From Chitinophagaceae bacterium (GTDB lineage: Bacteria > Bacteroidota > Bacteroidia > Chitinophagales > Chitinophagaceae), in assembly GCA_016720565.1 (NCBI GenBank), contig JADKKJ010000011.1, positions 868,001 through 932,000 of the forward strand: a stretch of 64,000 bases of DNA, written 5' to 3'. A program made the position numbers and the translations under genes. The notes beneath the pieces are model-generated. The model saw nothing but the letters and a program-made list of their open reading frames with translations, was not told where the DNA came from and did no database searches. Positions 27,950 to 35,303 of this stretch are shown piece by piece (within the stretch, counting starts at the first letter, position 1; the number at the start of each line of letters is the position of its first letter).

Positions 27950-28282
27950 ATGAATCTTGAATTAAACGATTCTATGACTTTTCCTGCTATGCTGGATGCG
28001 CTGCAGGCTAAATTCCCCTTGTATAAAATTGAATTAAAGAAAAACCCGGTGGCCAGATTTGAATATATCCAGGTGTATAAATCGGCTTATGTGGGAACCT
28101 GGATCCGGATCTTTCCAAAGAAGAACCAGGTAATGCTGATCAAGACCATTCCTTCTACAATGGCCAGGGCTTTGTTTGGCGGACTGATCGCAATAATCGT
28201 AGCATCTTCCGCACAGAATAAATTAAGGAAAGAAGTGGCGGAGGTGCTGAAAGATGAGTTTAAGACGAAGGAGGTTGGGTGA
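27950..28282 (+). CDS. hypothetical protein with one membrane-like segment
   Basis: A 110-residue protein of unknown family. Residues ~72-87 (ALFGGLIAIIVASSA) form one hydrophobic stretch, with an alpha/beta-looking polar domain before it and a charged tail (EVAEVLKDEFKTKEVG) after it. No signal peptide. It follows the MazG-like gene by 53 bases on the same strand. A tract of GATA-like repeats begins at its stop codon. Confidence 0.55.
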   Translation: MNLELNDSMTFPAMLDALQAKFPLYKIELKKNPVARFEYIQVYKSAYVGTWIRIFPKKNQVMLIKTIPSTMARALFGGLIAIIVASSAQNKLRKEVAEVLKDEFKTKEVG

Positions 28283-28323
28283 GTAGATAGGTAGATAAGT
28301 AAATAAGTTGATAGGTAGATAGG
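28283..28323. repeat. imperfect short tandem repeat (GTAGATA-type)
   Basis: The motif GTAGATAG/GTAGATAA/GTAAATAA/GTTGATAG recurs about six times between two genes. It is a low-complexity intergenic array that may vary in length between strains. Confidence 0.6.
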
Positions 28324-28372
28324 CGCCGCCTTTCTTAAATTAATAAGGTCAGAGTACCATCTCGATTAAACC

Positions 28373-29875
28373 ATGCCTGAAAAAAAACGATCCCTTCCTG
28401 GTCCCTTGCCTATACTCATGGGCGTGATCATCCTTGCAGCTATCAGCACATGGATGATACCTGCAGGAAATTATCATAAACTTTCTGTCAACGGGTCCAC
28501 GTTTGCAATGGCTACAGATAGCGCCGAGATCGGGCTTCCATTGACACAAAGAACACTGGATAGTTTAGGGATCCAGATCAACGTGCAGAAATTCATTGAT
28601 GGCGATATCCGCAAACCTGTTTCTGTTCCCGGCACTTATACCAGGCAAAAAAGGAATGGCCAGGGATTTATCGAAGTGTTACAGGCGCCCATCAAAGGGA
28701 TCTATGACAGCATTGATATTATTTTATTTGTGTTGATCATAGGAGGTTTCATGTTTGTATTTAATGAGACCGGTGCCATGGTAAAAGGCATAACCTGGCT
28801 GGCCCTGACCATGAAGGGGCGGGAACCTTTATTGATCATTATACTCACCAGTATTTTTTCATTCTTTGCCGCTTCCTATGGTATGGCCGAAGAGGCATTG
28901 ATCTTTTATCCGATCCTGGTGCCGCTGTTCCTGGCTGCGGGATACGACCTGCTGATACCGTTGGCTATTATTTTTGGTGGCACCTCCCTGGGTTGTATCG
29001 CTTCCTTTTCCAACCCATTCGCCACCATTATTGCCTCTAATGCGGCAGGCATCAATTGGATGGATGGATTAGGAGAACGATTAATCCTCTGGGCCCTGAT
29101 CACCCTATTGTTCATCTGGTATATCCTGCGTTATGCGGCTAAAATTAAAAAGGACCCTAAGGCATCACTGGTTTATCAAATAGATGGTGCGGTGCATCCA
29201 CCATTTGAAATGAAGATCGATGGGCAGGCCCCGATACCAAAACTGGAAAGCAAGACCAAATTATTATTGCTGATCTATATCCTGACCTTTCTGACCATGA
29301 TCGGTGGAGTAGTGTTCCTGAAATGGTGGACCGTGGAAATGTCGGCCCTGTTCCTGGCTTCATCCATACTCATTGCTATCATCAGCCGCGTCAACGAAAA
29401 AGTATTTGTCAGGGAATTCATCAATGGTGCGGGCAGTTTATTGGGGGTTGCCTTTATTATTGGCGTGGCCAGGGGTGTAACTATTGTATTGAATGATGGA
29501 CAGGTAAGTGATTCTATTCTTTATTATACGGCGAATCTGGTGCAGGGTATGCAGCCTGCTTTTTTTATCATGCTGCTGCTTTTATTTTATTTCAGCTTTT
29601 CGCTGTTCATACAATCCAGTTCCGGAATGGCGGTATTGACCATGCCCATTATTGGGGCCCTGGCCATTATGGTGAATGTACCGGGACGTGAGATCGTGAA
29701 CTCGTATATGTATGGCATGTGCCTGATGTCTTTTTTGGCACCTACGGGATTAGTGCTTCCTTCCCTGGCCATGGTGAATATCAGTCTAAAGACCTGGTTG
29801 AAATTCATCATGCCCATGCTGATACTGCTAACCATTATTTGCATACTGGCACTGCTGATCGGGATCAGGTTATAA
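28373..29875 (+). CDS. YfcC/DcuC-type basic amino acid or C4-dicarboxylate transporter family protein
   Basis: A 500-residue integral membrane protein with a short N-terminal cytoplasmic part, about eleven hydrophobic segments and a periplasmic insertion near residues 35-105. Features of the YfcC/AitC group: FVLIIGGFMFVFNETGAM, SYGMAEEALIFYPILVPLF, the SNPFATIIASNAAG loop and SSSGMAVLTMPIIGALA. The family imports or exchanges small organic or amino acids; the substrate is not fixed by sequence. It is a single gene, with a spaced upstream region and a long G run just after its stop. Confidence 0.8.
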   Translation: MPEKKRSLPGPLPILMGVIILAAISTWMIPAGNYHKLSVNGSTFAMATDSAEIGLPLTQRTLDSLGIQINVQKFIDGDIRKPVSVPGTYTRQKRNGQGFIEVLQAPIKGIYDSIDIILFVLIIGGFMFVFNETGAMVKGITWLALTMKGREPLLIIILTSIFSFFAASYGMAEEALIFYPILVPLFLAAGYDLLIPLAIIFGGTSLGCIASFSNPFATIIASNAAGINWMDGLGERLILWALITLLFIWYILRYAAKIKKDPKASLVYQIDGAVHPPFEMKIDGQAPIPKLESKTKLLLLIYILTFLTMIGGVVFLKWWTVEMSALFLASSILIAIISRVNEKVFVREFINGAGSLLGVAFIIGVARGVTIVLNDGQVSDSILYYTANLVQGMQPAFFIMLLLLFYFSFSLFIQSSSGMAVLTMPIIGALAIMVNVPGREIVNSYMYGMCLMSFLAPTGLVLPSLAMVNISLKTWLKFIMPMLILLTIICILALLIGIRL

Positions 29876-29882
29876 GGGGTTA

Positions 29883-29894
29883 GGGGGGGGGGGG
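29883..29894. repeat. homopolymer of about 12 G
   Basis: A run of G preceded by GGGGTTA lies in the 52-base gap between two convergent genes. It does not touch a coding frame, so phase variation of a gene is unlikely. It is also a common place for sequencing slips. Confidence 0.6.
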
Positions 29895-29927
29895 AGTATG
29901 GCGGATGGAAAGCCTCAACCACCGATT

Positions 29928-30698
29928 TTAATCCAAATGATATTCTTCTTTTAGTTCTTCGATCAGCTTAAGGGCCAGGGTCTCTGCTAATTTATGGGTG
30001 CCGGCATTATTATTTCGCAGGTTTCTTTGCTGTACAATGGCCATATTAAGCAGTTGCGTTACCTGGGTCCTTTTATTTTCCAGGGAAGGATTGCTCATGG
30101 AAAAAAAATTGTCCTTAGTTGCCTGCGACATGGTATCGAGGTCATATATATAATACTTCGACAACTGGTAATTCATTTGCGGTTCCAGTATTTCATTGAT
30201 GGTTTCCAGCATTTTATTTCCGCGTATCCCATGTGCATCTGCTTCGGCTCTTACCCTGGTTAAAATTCCATCATATTCTACCAGGTCTTTCAGTAATTGG
30301 TAGTTTTGAAAATAACGGAGGTTTCCTGAATTCCTGACCTGGTCAAAAGTGGCACGGCTCCAGACTATAGGCGCGGTCCAATAACAGAACCTGGTATAAA
30401 ATGCGAATTGGGAAGCAGCTCTTCCTTCCAGTTTTCCTTCACTGAGATGAAGCGCGCTGTCAACAATAGAATTATACAGCACATTTAGTTTATTCTGCCT
30501 TCTGATCGCTATTACATCATTTTCAAGATCCTTGACAAGGGAGGCTGCATATTGTTTGGCACGGGCGTGTTCTACCTGGTGTTCGCGTATGTTTTCCGCA
30601 AGGAAACCACAGAAAACGGCGAGGAATAGCATGAGAAACTCCCAGAGGTAATGGGTAAATTTTTTTCGGGGGGTATGGGTATGATTATGTACTTCCAT
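29928..30698 (-). CDS. DUF6090-like membrane protein, copy 1
   Basis: A 256-residue protein with one N-terminal membrane segment (FTHYLWEFLMLFLAVFCGFL) after a His-rich start MEVHNHTHTPRKK. The rest is soluble and largely helical, with QNSGNLRYF-like and SRATFDQVRNSGNLR segments. The N-terminal ~45 residues are nearly the same as those of the gene at 31897-32649, while the remainder has drifted, so they are paralogs. This layout is common in Bacteroidota and has no known function. It is transcribed alone, convergent with the transporter gene. Confidence 0.7.
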   Translation of the reverse strand: MEVHNHTHTPRKKFTHYLWEFLMLFLAVFCGFLAENIREHQVEHARAKQYAASLVKDLENDVIAIRRQNKLNVLYNSIVDSALHLSEGKLEGRAASQFAFYTRFCYWTAPIVWSRATFDQVRNSGNLRYFQNYQLLKDLVEYDGILTRVRAEADAHGIRGNKMLETINEILEPQMNYQLSKYYIYDLDTMSQATKDNFFSMSNPSLENKRTQVTQLLNMAIVQQRNLRNNNAGTHKLAETLALKLIEELKEEYHLD

Positions 30699-30792
30699 AA
30701 TAGAGCAGCGGGTGGTTTAAGCCTCGGGGAAGATAATAAATGCTTAGAGAATTATGTCAGCGCTTTATAGTTTCATTTTCTTAAATTGAACC

Positions 30793-31443
30793 ATGCATGC
30801 ATTGATCATCGGCGCTACAGGGGCAACGGGCAGGGACCTGCTGGAGCAATTATTGGCTGACCCGCAAGTAAATAGGGTAGACATTTTTGTGAGGAGGGAA
30901 ACTGGTATAAAGCAGGAGAAACTGCAAACCCATGTGGTCGACTTCAATAATGTTGCGCAATGGAAGGACCTGGTAAAAGGCGATGTATTGTTTTCCTGCC
31001 TGGGTACGACGTTGAAAGTAGCTGGCAGTAAGGAAGCGCAATGGAAGATCGATTATGAGTACCAGTATCAATTCGCTGAAGCGGCTAAAGCGAATAATGT
31101 TCCTCAACTGGTGCTGATCTCGGCCGATATGGCCTCGACCAATTCAAGATTATTTTATAGTCGAATGAAGGGGAAATTAGAAGAGGCCGTAAAAGCATTG
31201 AATTTCTTTCGCCTGGATATTTTTAATCCTCCTTTATTGGTAAGGAAAAATACCGACCGGGGAGGGGAGCGTATAGCAAAAACCATTTTAGGGATATTCA
31301 ATAAACTGGGACTGTTCCGATCGCAAAGACCTTTGCTTACGGAAGACCTGGCGAAAGCCATGATTCGGGTGGCGAAAAACAAATCTCCCGGGGTTTTCAA
31401 GTACCGGAATATGCAGATCAGGGAATTGCTAAGAGAGCATTAA
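30793..31443 (+). CDS. NAD(P)H-binding Rossmann-fold oxidoreductase/epimerase-like
   Basis: A 216-residue protein. The N-terminal GATGATGRDLLEQLL is the glycine-rich NAD(P) loop of atypical short-chain dehydrogenases, with DVLFSCLGTTLKVAGSKEAQW after it. The catalytic region reads LVLISADMASTNSRLFYSRMKGKLE, with Ser, Tyr-less (FYSRMK) spacing like the HTATIP2/NmrA-like proteins, so it may be a sensor or a reductase. Cytoplasmic. It is followed by a small gene of unknown function 15 bases later on the same strand. Confidence 0.8.
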   Translation: MHALIIGATGATGRDLLEQLLADPQVNRVDIFVRRETGIKQEKLQTHVVDFNNVAQWKDLVKGDVLFSCLGTTLKVAGSKEAQWKIDYEYQYQFAEAAKANNVPQLVLISADMASTNSRLFYSRMKGKLEEAVKALNFFRLDIFNPPLLVRKNTDRGGERIAKTILGIFNKLGLFRSQRPLLTEDLAKAMIRVAKNKSPGVFKYRNMQIRELLREH

Positions 31444-31458
31444 TTAAAACAGAAGCAA

Positions 31459-31824
31459 ATGATGGATGGTATAAATATATTCATGCCGGGCCAGGTCTGG
31501 CAATATCAAACAAGGGCCGGAGAAGAAAATTCAACACTGACCGTATTATGTATTGATGAACTGGAAGACGATGCTATTATACATATCAGGGTGGATGGTA
31601 TTCAGATAGGAAATGCCAGTTCTATAGGCCACCTGCCCATTTCTGCGGCTGCACTCGAATCCTCATTGACAGCATTTATAATGCACCTGGATAAACTACC
31701 GGAATTTTCTGAAGGCTATGATCAATGGAAGCAGGCTTTTGATTCCGGAAAGGCAGGGTACTGGAAGTTGCCGGTAAGCGAGGCGATCAATGCCATAGAT
31801 GTAATGATCCAGGGTAAAAGCTGA
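31459..31824 (+). CDS. hypothetical protein
   Basis: A 121-residue soluble protein (two adjacent ATGs, so 120 also possible). It opens with FMPGQVWQYQTRAGEENSTLTV, a beta-rich segment, then a DDAIIHIRVDGIQIG strand pair and an amphipathic C-terminal half. No signal peptide, membrane segment or family that I recognise. It lies 15 bases after the oxidoreductase gene and is probably cotranscribed with it. Confidence 0.55.
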   Translation: MMDGINIFMPGQVWQYQTRAGEENSTLTVLCIDELEDDAIIHIRVDGIQIGNASSIGHLPISAAALESSLTAFIMHLDKLPEFSEGYDQWKQAFDSGKAGYWKLPVSEAINAIDVMIQGKS

Positions 31825-31896
31825 ACATCAAGTTAAATAGGAAATTAGCTGATAGACACATACAATAGATCTATCCGGGAATAAATGCATTATCAC

Positions 31897-32649
31897 TTAA
31901 TTGAAATGATACGATTGCTTTATCAACGAATCCAACTGTACCGCCTGCTGCTTGGCAGAATTCAGATTTTGTAAAAACCACTCGCTGGCCACTGCATAGG
32001 TTTGCAGGTGATTTATATAGTTGTCAATTTTTTCTTTTTCGGTGGATAGAAAGTAGGGGGGATCCGGAAGTTCGATCCTGTTATTTTTGTACCCCTTTTT
32101 TAACCAGTTTCTAAATACGGATGATTTAAATACCTGGTTACTGATATCCCATAACTTATTGCTCTCGAGCCAGAGATAATCGTCCTGCATCTGTATAACG
32201 TAATTCCTTACATAGATGTCGTAGGCTATGATCGCGTCTGAAACATTGGAATTGCGGATCAACCGGAAGTTTCCGGAATTTTTTAATTGAGTAATGGTCC
32301 GGTCGGTATAGATCACCTTGTAATACAAACTGATCCAGACCTGGTGCTGGTATATCTCATGCGCATGAAGCTGCATTTCTTCAGGCTTCTCCAGCAATGC
32401 TGTCAATGAATCAATATGTTTAACAGTTAATAAGATCCCATTGTAGGACAGGTTGAAATGTGCGGTGTCTTTACCCAGATCAACGACCATGCTCTTCATA
32501 AACACCTTTTCGCGTTGATGCTCTACTATATGCTCCCGTTGGTTTTCCGCCAGAAATCCGCAGAATACGGCTAAGAAAAGCATCAGGAATTCCCAGAAAT
32601 AATGGGTCCATTTTTTTCTAGAACTGTGGGCGTGGTGGTGTACTTCCAT
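31897..32649 (-). CDS. DUF6090-like membrane protein, copy 2
   Basis: A 250-residue paralog of the protein at 29928-30698. Shared parts are the start MEVHHHAHSSRKK, the membrane segment HYFWEFLMLFLAVFCGFLAEN and the following REHIVEH. A later stretch, QLKNSGNFRLI, also echoes NSGNLR of the other copy. Beyond this the C-terminal halves are quite different. Function unknown; a single-pass protein with a helical soluble domain. It is divergent from the accessory region, so it marks the right border of the ordinary chromosome here. Confidence 0.7.
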   Translation of the reverse strand: MEVHHHAHSSRKKWTHYFWEFLMLFLAVFCGFLAENQREHIVEHQREKVFMKSMVVDLGKDTAHFNLSYNGILLTVKHIDSLTALLEKPEEMQLHAHEIYQHQVWISLYYKVIYTDRTITQLKNSGNFRLIRNSNVSDAIIAYDIYVRNYVIQMQDDYLWLESNKLWDISNQVFKSSVFRNWLKKGYKNNRIELPDPPYFLSTEKEKIDNYINHLQTYAVASEWFLQNLNSAKQQAVQLDSLIKQSYHFN

Positions 32650-32692
32650 GGTTGTTGGCTGAGTAGTATAAATTTAACGGAAGTACCAATAA

Positions 32693-32725
32693 AAAAGGGT
32701 CATACTATCGAAGTATAACCCTTTT
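32693..32725. terminator. hairpin, likely bidirectional terminator
   Basis: AAAAGGGT pairs with ACCCTTTT and ATACT with AGTAT around a five-base loop, with one mismatch. A and T runs flank it, so it could stop transcription from either side. It separates the ordinary chromosome from the accessory region. Confidence 0.6.
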
Positions 32726-32742
32726 ACATTTATATCGCTCCC

Positions 32743-32812
32743 CTTATTGACGAAAGATGCAGCTATGAGAAGCTGATAAAGATTGCAATTATTTGGAAAT
32801 CAGAATTATAAC
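32743..32812 (+). pseudogene. short coding remnant similar to part of the IS3 remnant downstream
   Basis: In one frame this reads LIDERCSYEKLIKIAIIWKS and then stops. The core ERCxYxKL is shared with the fragment at 34,327 (FEERCNYDKLAEI), and the DNA around it is similar too. There is no start and no longer frame. It is best seen as debris repeated on both sides of the small island at 32.8-34.5 kb. Confidence 0.4.
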
Positions 32813-32859
32813 TTCAAATAAAATTACAGGAACCAAATTTTGGATAGATTACTGGAGTT

Positions 32860-33084
32860 TTAACCACGTTTTGAGTTTGTGTCAGCTAAGGCCAAGGATA
32901 CGATACTGATCAATGGTAAAAAGTATGCTTTAAGTCCAGGGTTATCACCCGGCTGTAGTATCAGTACCCTAAACTGAAGTACCACCACAGCCCCGACGTG
33001 GGAAAAAGGTCCCCATTTGAGCGATTCAAATACAAGTACCTGGAAGTGACAGCGGGTTTCGGGACCTTATTTTCCCTTCCCTAA
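32860..33084 (+). pseudogene. frameshifted remnant of a small hypothetical gene
   Basis: One frame reads SAKAKDTILINGKKYALSPG and ends at a TGA near 32,975. A neighbouring frame then continues as YPKLKYHHSPDVGK, with SPFERFKYKYLEVTAGF and a TAA at 33,082-33,084. The two halves read as one short protein split by a frameshift. No start codon is in place. Family not recognised. It abuts the nuclease tail at 33,087. Confidence 0.4.
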
Positions 33085-33086
33085 GT

Positions 33087-33278
33087 ATGGTAATAGAACT
33101 AAAAGTAAAGCCCAATAAGCCTACCCCTGCGCAGCAGGAATGGCTTGAGTATTTCAAAGCAATTGGCTGGGAAGTATTAACGTGTTTTACGTTTGAAGAG
33201 GCAAGTAAGGCTATATTTATTCTCTCAAATAGGAAAAATACCGAAAATCATGTGGCTTTACCTATTGCACAATTGTGA
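33087..33278 (+). pseudogene. C-terminal piece of a VRR-NUC-type nuclease
   Basis: A 63-residue frame starting MVIELKVKPNKPTPAQQEWLEYF and continuing IGWEVLTCFTFEEASKAIF. This matches the last part of VRR-NUC domains, where 'IELK' holds the catalytic ExK and the later KAxxEWLxxL and 'C.sFEEA' stretches close the fold. The upstream half with the conserved Asp is missing, so it is a truncated gene, or at best a very short stand-alone form. VRR-NUC nucleases are common in phages, which suggests a prophage remnant. Confidence 0.5.
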
Positions 33279-33323
33279 CAATTGATGCATCTTTCGGCAT
33301 TATTTTCACTTCATATAAAAGCA

Positions 33324-33350
33324 AAACCCCCGGGTAAGAGCCGAGGGTTT
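33324..33350 (-). terminator. rho-independent terminator (minus strand)
   Basis: AAACCC-CGG and CCG-GGGTTT pair with a single mismatch and a seven-base loop. On the minus strand it is followed by TTGCTTTTATAT. It lies about 90 bases after the Cys-rich gene stop and would end its transcript. Confidence 0.6.
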
Positions 33351-33437
33351 GCGAAAACCGGTTAAAGGGACCGGAACTGGTTGCCTGTAAAAAGGCAGTT
33401 TTGAATTTGGACCTAAGTCCACTACTAACCTGGCGGG

Positions 33438-33590
33438 TTAGTTTTTAGCACACTGACATCTGGTACAGGGAAAGGCGAACACCTTTCCTTTACCTCTATA
33501 GATCCTTCTACCACCACGGGTGATATAAGGAGTATAGACGGTACCATTTGTACAGCTGCATTCTACTTTTTCACTCTTTCGAGTTGTCAT
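33438..33590 (-). CDS. 50-residue Cys-rich basic protein
   Basis: Too short for common gene-length cut-offs. The minus strand reads ATG at 33590 to TAA at 33438: MTTRKSEKVECSCTNGTVYT, then PYITRGGRRIYRGKGKVF and a tail PCTRCQCAKN. Five Cys in CxC...CxxCxC spacing suggest a small zinc-binding or knuckle fold, and the basic, Arg/Gly-rich middle would suit nucleic-acid binding. The gene has its own downstream terminator and, about 230 bases upstream, a Bacteroidota promoter motif with an intervening hairpin. Family not recognised. Coding is inferred from the clean frame, composition and bracketing signals. Confidence 0.5.
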   Translation of the reverse strand: MTTRKSEKVECSCTNGTVYTPYITRGGRRIYRGKGKVFAFPCTRCQCAKN

Positions 33591-33666
33591 AAAAAACTAG
33601 ATTACTGTGAACCGAATACACACTTCATGGCGGTGTTAGTTGCCCTATGCGTGAAAACGCAAGCAT

Positions 33667-33814
33667 AAAAAAACCTGGGAGCGACCCAGGCTTAAAATGT
33701 TTCCCATACACGACTTTCGACGACTATGGACTCACAGTATGTTTTTATGACTGGATAAAAGTAATAACCGTTCAGTTTGTACCAAAATAAATTTTGAATC
33801 AATTCATTTTGAAA
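33667..33814 (-). ncRNA. candidate small RNA or attenuator leader
   Basis: A full TAnnTTTG promoter motif (TACCTTTG, minus strand) at 33821-33828 is followed about 140 bases later by a strong terminator: CCTGGG/CCCAGG stem at 33674-33690 plus seven T. No useful reading frame lies between them (the only ATG is followed by a stop two codons later). It may be a ~145-base small RNA or a terminated 5' leader that controls the Cys-rich gene 77 bases further on. No known RNA family was recognised. Confidence 0.4.
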
Positions 33815-33820
33815 CGATTG

Positions 33821-33828
33821 CAAAGGTA
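33821..33828 (-). promoter_or_regulatory. TAnnTTTG promoter -7 element (TACCTTTG, minus strand)
   Basis: Exact match to the Bacteroidota -7 consensus, with TTC instead of TTG about 19 bases upstream. It would drive the candidate small RNA and possibly the Cys-rich gene. Confidence 0.45.
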
Positions 33829-33959
33829 TTACCAAGAAATTCACAGAAGAAATTCACAGCGGTGGAGAACGTAATAAGAAGTTATTGGTTTTCCCTTGTT
33901 AAATTGCACCTGCATTCGAAATGTCAAAGAACTCACCTAAATCGCAACGAAAGAGTTTC

Positions 33960-33993
33960 AACGAAGCCCCTGGTACCAACAGAGGGCTTCGTT
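33960..33993. repeat. strong hairpin AACGAAGCCC/GGGCTTCGTT
   Basis: Ten perfect base pairs around a 14-base loop. There is no T run on either side, so it is not a simple terminator. It lies in a 1.3-kb stretch with no clear gene (33,279-34,576) apart from the Cys-rich gene and the candidate small RNA. Possible roles are an attenuation site or mobile-element end. Confidence 0.4.
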
Positions 33994-34326
33994 ATTTAAA
34001 GAACACTTACAAATTTCTTTTTTAGTATCTGTAATTCATAGGCTGAAATATTCACATTCTGTGGAAATGAATAATTATAATGGTTGAAAGCGTTGCCTGT
34101 ACAAGGTTGCAGGAATTTTACACAATCGGGATGGCAAGAAACCTAAAAAAAGTTTTGGAAAATTAGCCGCACATCATTAAAAAAACCATGGCGTTAAATT
34201 GACCTTTTATAAACAGTAATTCCTCTTTTATATTGCTGTCTTAGTGATACTTACAAAAAATCTATCCTTTTAAGTTTCTGGCCCTTTTTATTGAGCATCT
34301 TTTTAATTTTTAAACCTCGCCTTTGG

Positions 34327-34540
34327 AGTTTGAGGAAAGATGCAACTATGATAAACTTGCCGAGATTATACTTGACGCTTACCTGATCTTTGATCTTTAT
34401 CAGGTAAAACAATTAACCCAGGAATGGATGGAAGAATACAATCAAAGAAGACCGCATTAAGGACTGAATAATCTGACACCTGAAGAATGGAAATACAAGG
34501 TTTGTAAAAATGAATATCTTCAATTAATGACTGTCTGAAT
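34327..34540 (+). pseudogene. remnant of an IS3-family transposase (OrfB C-terminus)
   Basis: One frame reads FEERCNYDKLAEIILDAYLI, then QVKQLTQEWMEEYNQRRPH, hits a stop and continues in frame as GLNNLTPEEWKYKV before another stop. YNxxRPHxxLxxLTPxEW is the closing motif of IS3-type DDE transposases. The DDE core is absent. The remnant shows past insertion-sequence activity in this accessory stretch and is not from the intact IS3 element at 40.5 kb, whose end is different. Confidence 0.65.
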
Positions 34541-34576
34541 TATGGGGAACTTACAAACCGTTGAAATACCGAAAGA

Positions 34577-35029
34577 ATGAAAAATATATACCTACTTGCG
34601 TTATCAATTTTTTTCCTGAGCTGTACTTCAAAGCAAGCGAAACCGAAGGTAGATTTTGGGGAATTTAAAACAGAGCTTTCGGGGGTTAAAGAAGGTTCTG
34701 GTAATTTAATTGAAAAGGATGTTTGGCTACACATAGCAGATACATCAAGATCTGGATATGTTTACCAGTTTAATCAAAATCCGGTTGGTGCAATGAACGC
34801 AGTGAACAAGATGAAGGAGCTGTTAAAAAATCACGGGGCAAAGTATGATCTTCCCAATTATGACGGGTCATTTATATCTACGCTGGTAAATTCACCAGAA
34901 GATTACGAAGCACTCAGCCTTACAATCCATCAGGGGAGTTCGGTTATTGAACGTATGTGGATAATTGGCGAATGGAAATTGTCATTGCAGCTAAATGAGA
35001 AGGTGTATGCAATAATGCTTTTTAAATAA
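34577..35029 (+). CDS. hypothetical lipoprotein
   Basis: A 150-residue protein with a lipoprotein signal (MKNIYLLALSIFFLSCTSK, lipobox LSCT). The mature part has mixed alpha/beta character, with VWLHIADTSRSGYVYQF and MWIIGEWKLSLQLNEKVYAI segments. It is lower in GC than the genes of the first 32 kb. No family recognised. It stands alone between transposase debris and an AT-rich gap. Confidence 0.6.
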   Translation: MKNIYLLALSIFFLSCTSKQAKPKVDFGEFKTELSGVKEGSGNLIEKDVWLHIADTSRSGYVYQFNQNPVGAMNAVNKMKELLKNHGAKYDLPNYDGSFISTLVNSPEDYEALSLTIHQGSSVIERMWIIGEWKLSLQLNEKVYAIMLFK

Positions 35030-35303
35030 CCTCACGATTATTAAGGGAAGAGATGTATCAATTTGATTATTTACTTTAATTTCAAGTTGTGTCGGATATG
35101 TGTCGGAATTAAAAACAAGAAAGGGCTACCCCCTTTGGCCGGATTTCATGAACTCATTATTCCGAGAGTATAGAAAGCATTTGATTTATATCCTATTTGC
35201 TACAAATGTCTGCTGTGGAAAGCTCCTCCCGCTTCTACTAATATATTTTAGTTTGTAAATAAAACAGAATCAATAATTAAGGTAAATTATCAAAACTATT
35301 GCT
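35030..35303. other. AT-rich intergenic stretch
   Basis: No gene is supported here. It holds a short palindrome AAAGGG/CCCTTT (35,120-35,136) and two nearby copies of TGTGTCGG (35,092-35,106). The palindrome could be a weak terminator for the lipoprotein gene. Confidence 0.4.

Noticed and set aside
28283..28323. Possible CRISPR-like array
   Set aside because: Units are only about 8 bases long, imperfect and without spacers; it is a simple tandem repeat.
29883..29894. Poly-G tract as a phase-variation switch
   Set aside because: It lies between two convergent stop codons and touches no reading frame or promoter.
33960..33993. tRNA or tmRNA-like fold around the strong hairpin
   Set aside because: No cloverleaf arms, no T-loop sequence and no CCA end could be built around it.
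34080..34166. 28-codon plus-strand frame starting MVESVACTRL
   Set aside because: No start signal, promoter or composition support; it lies in debris.
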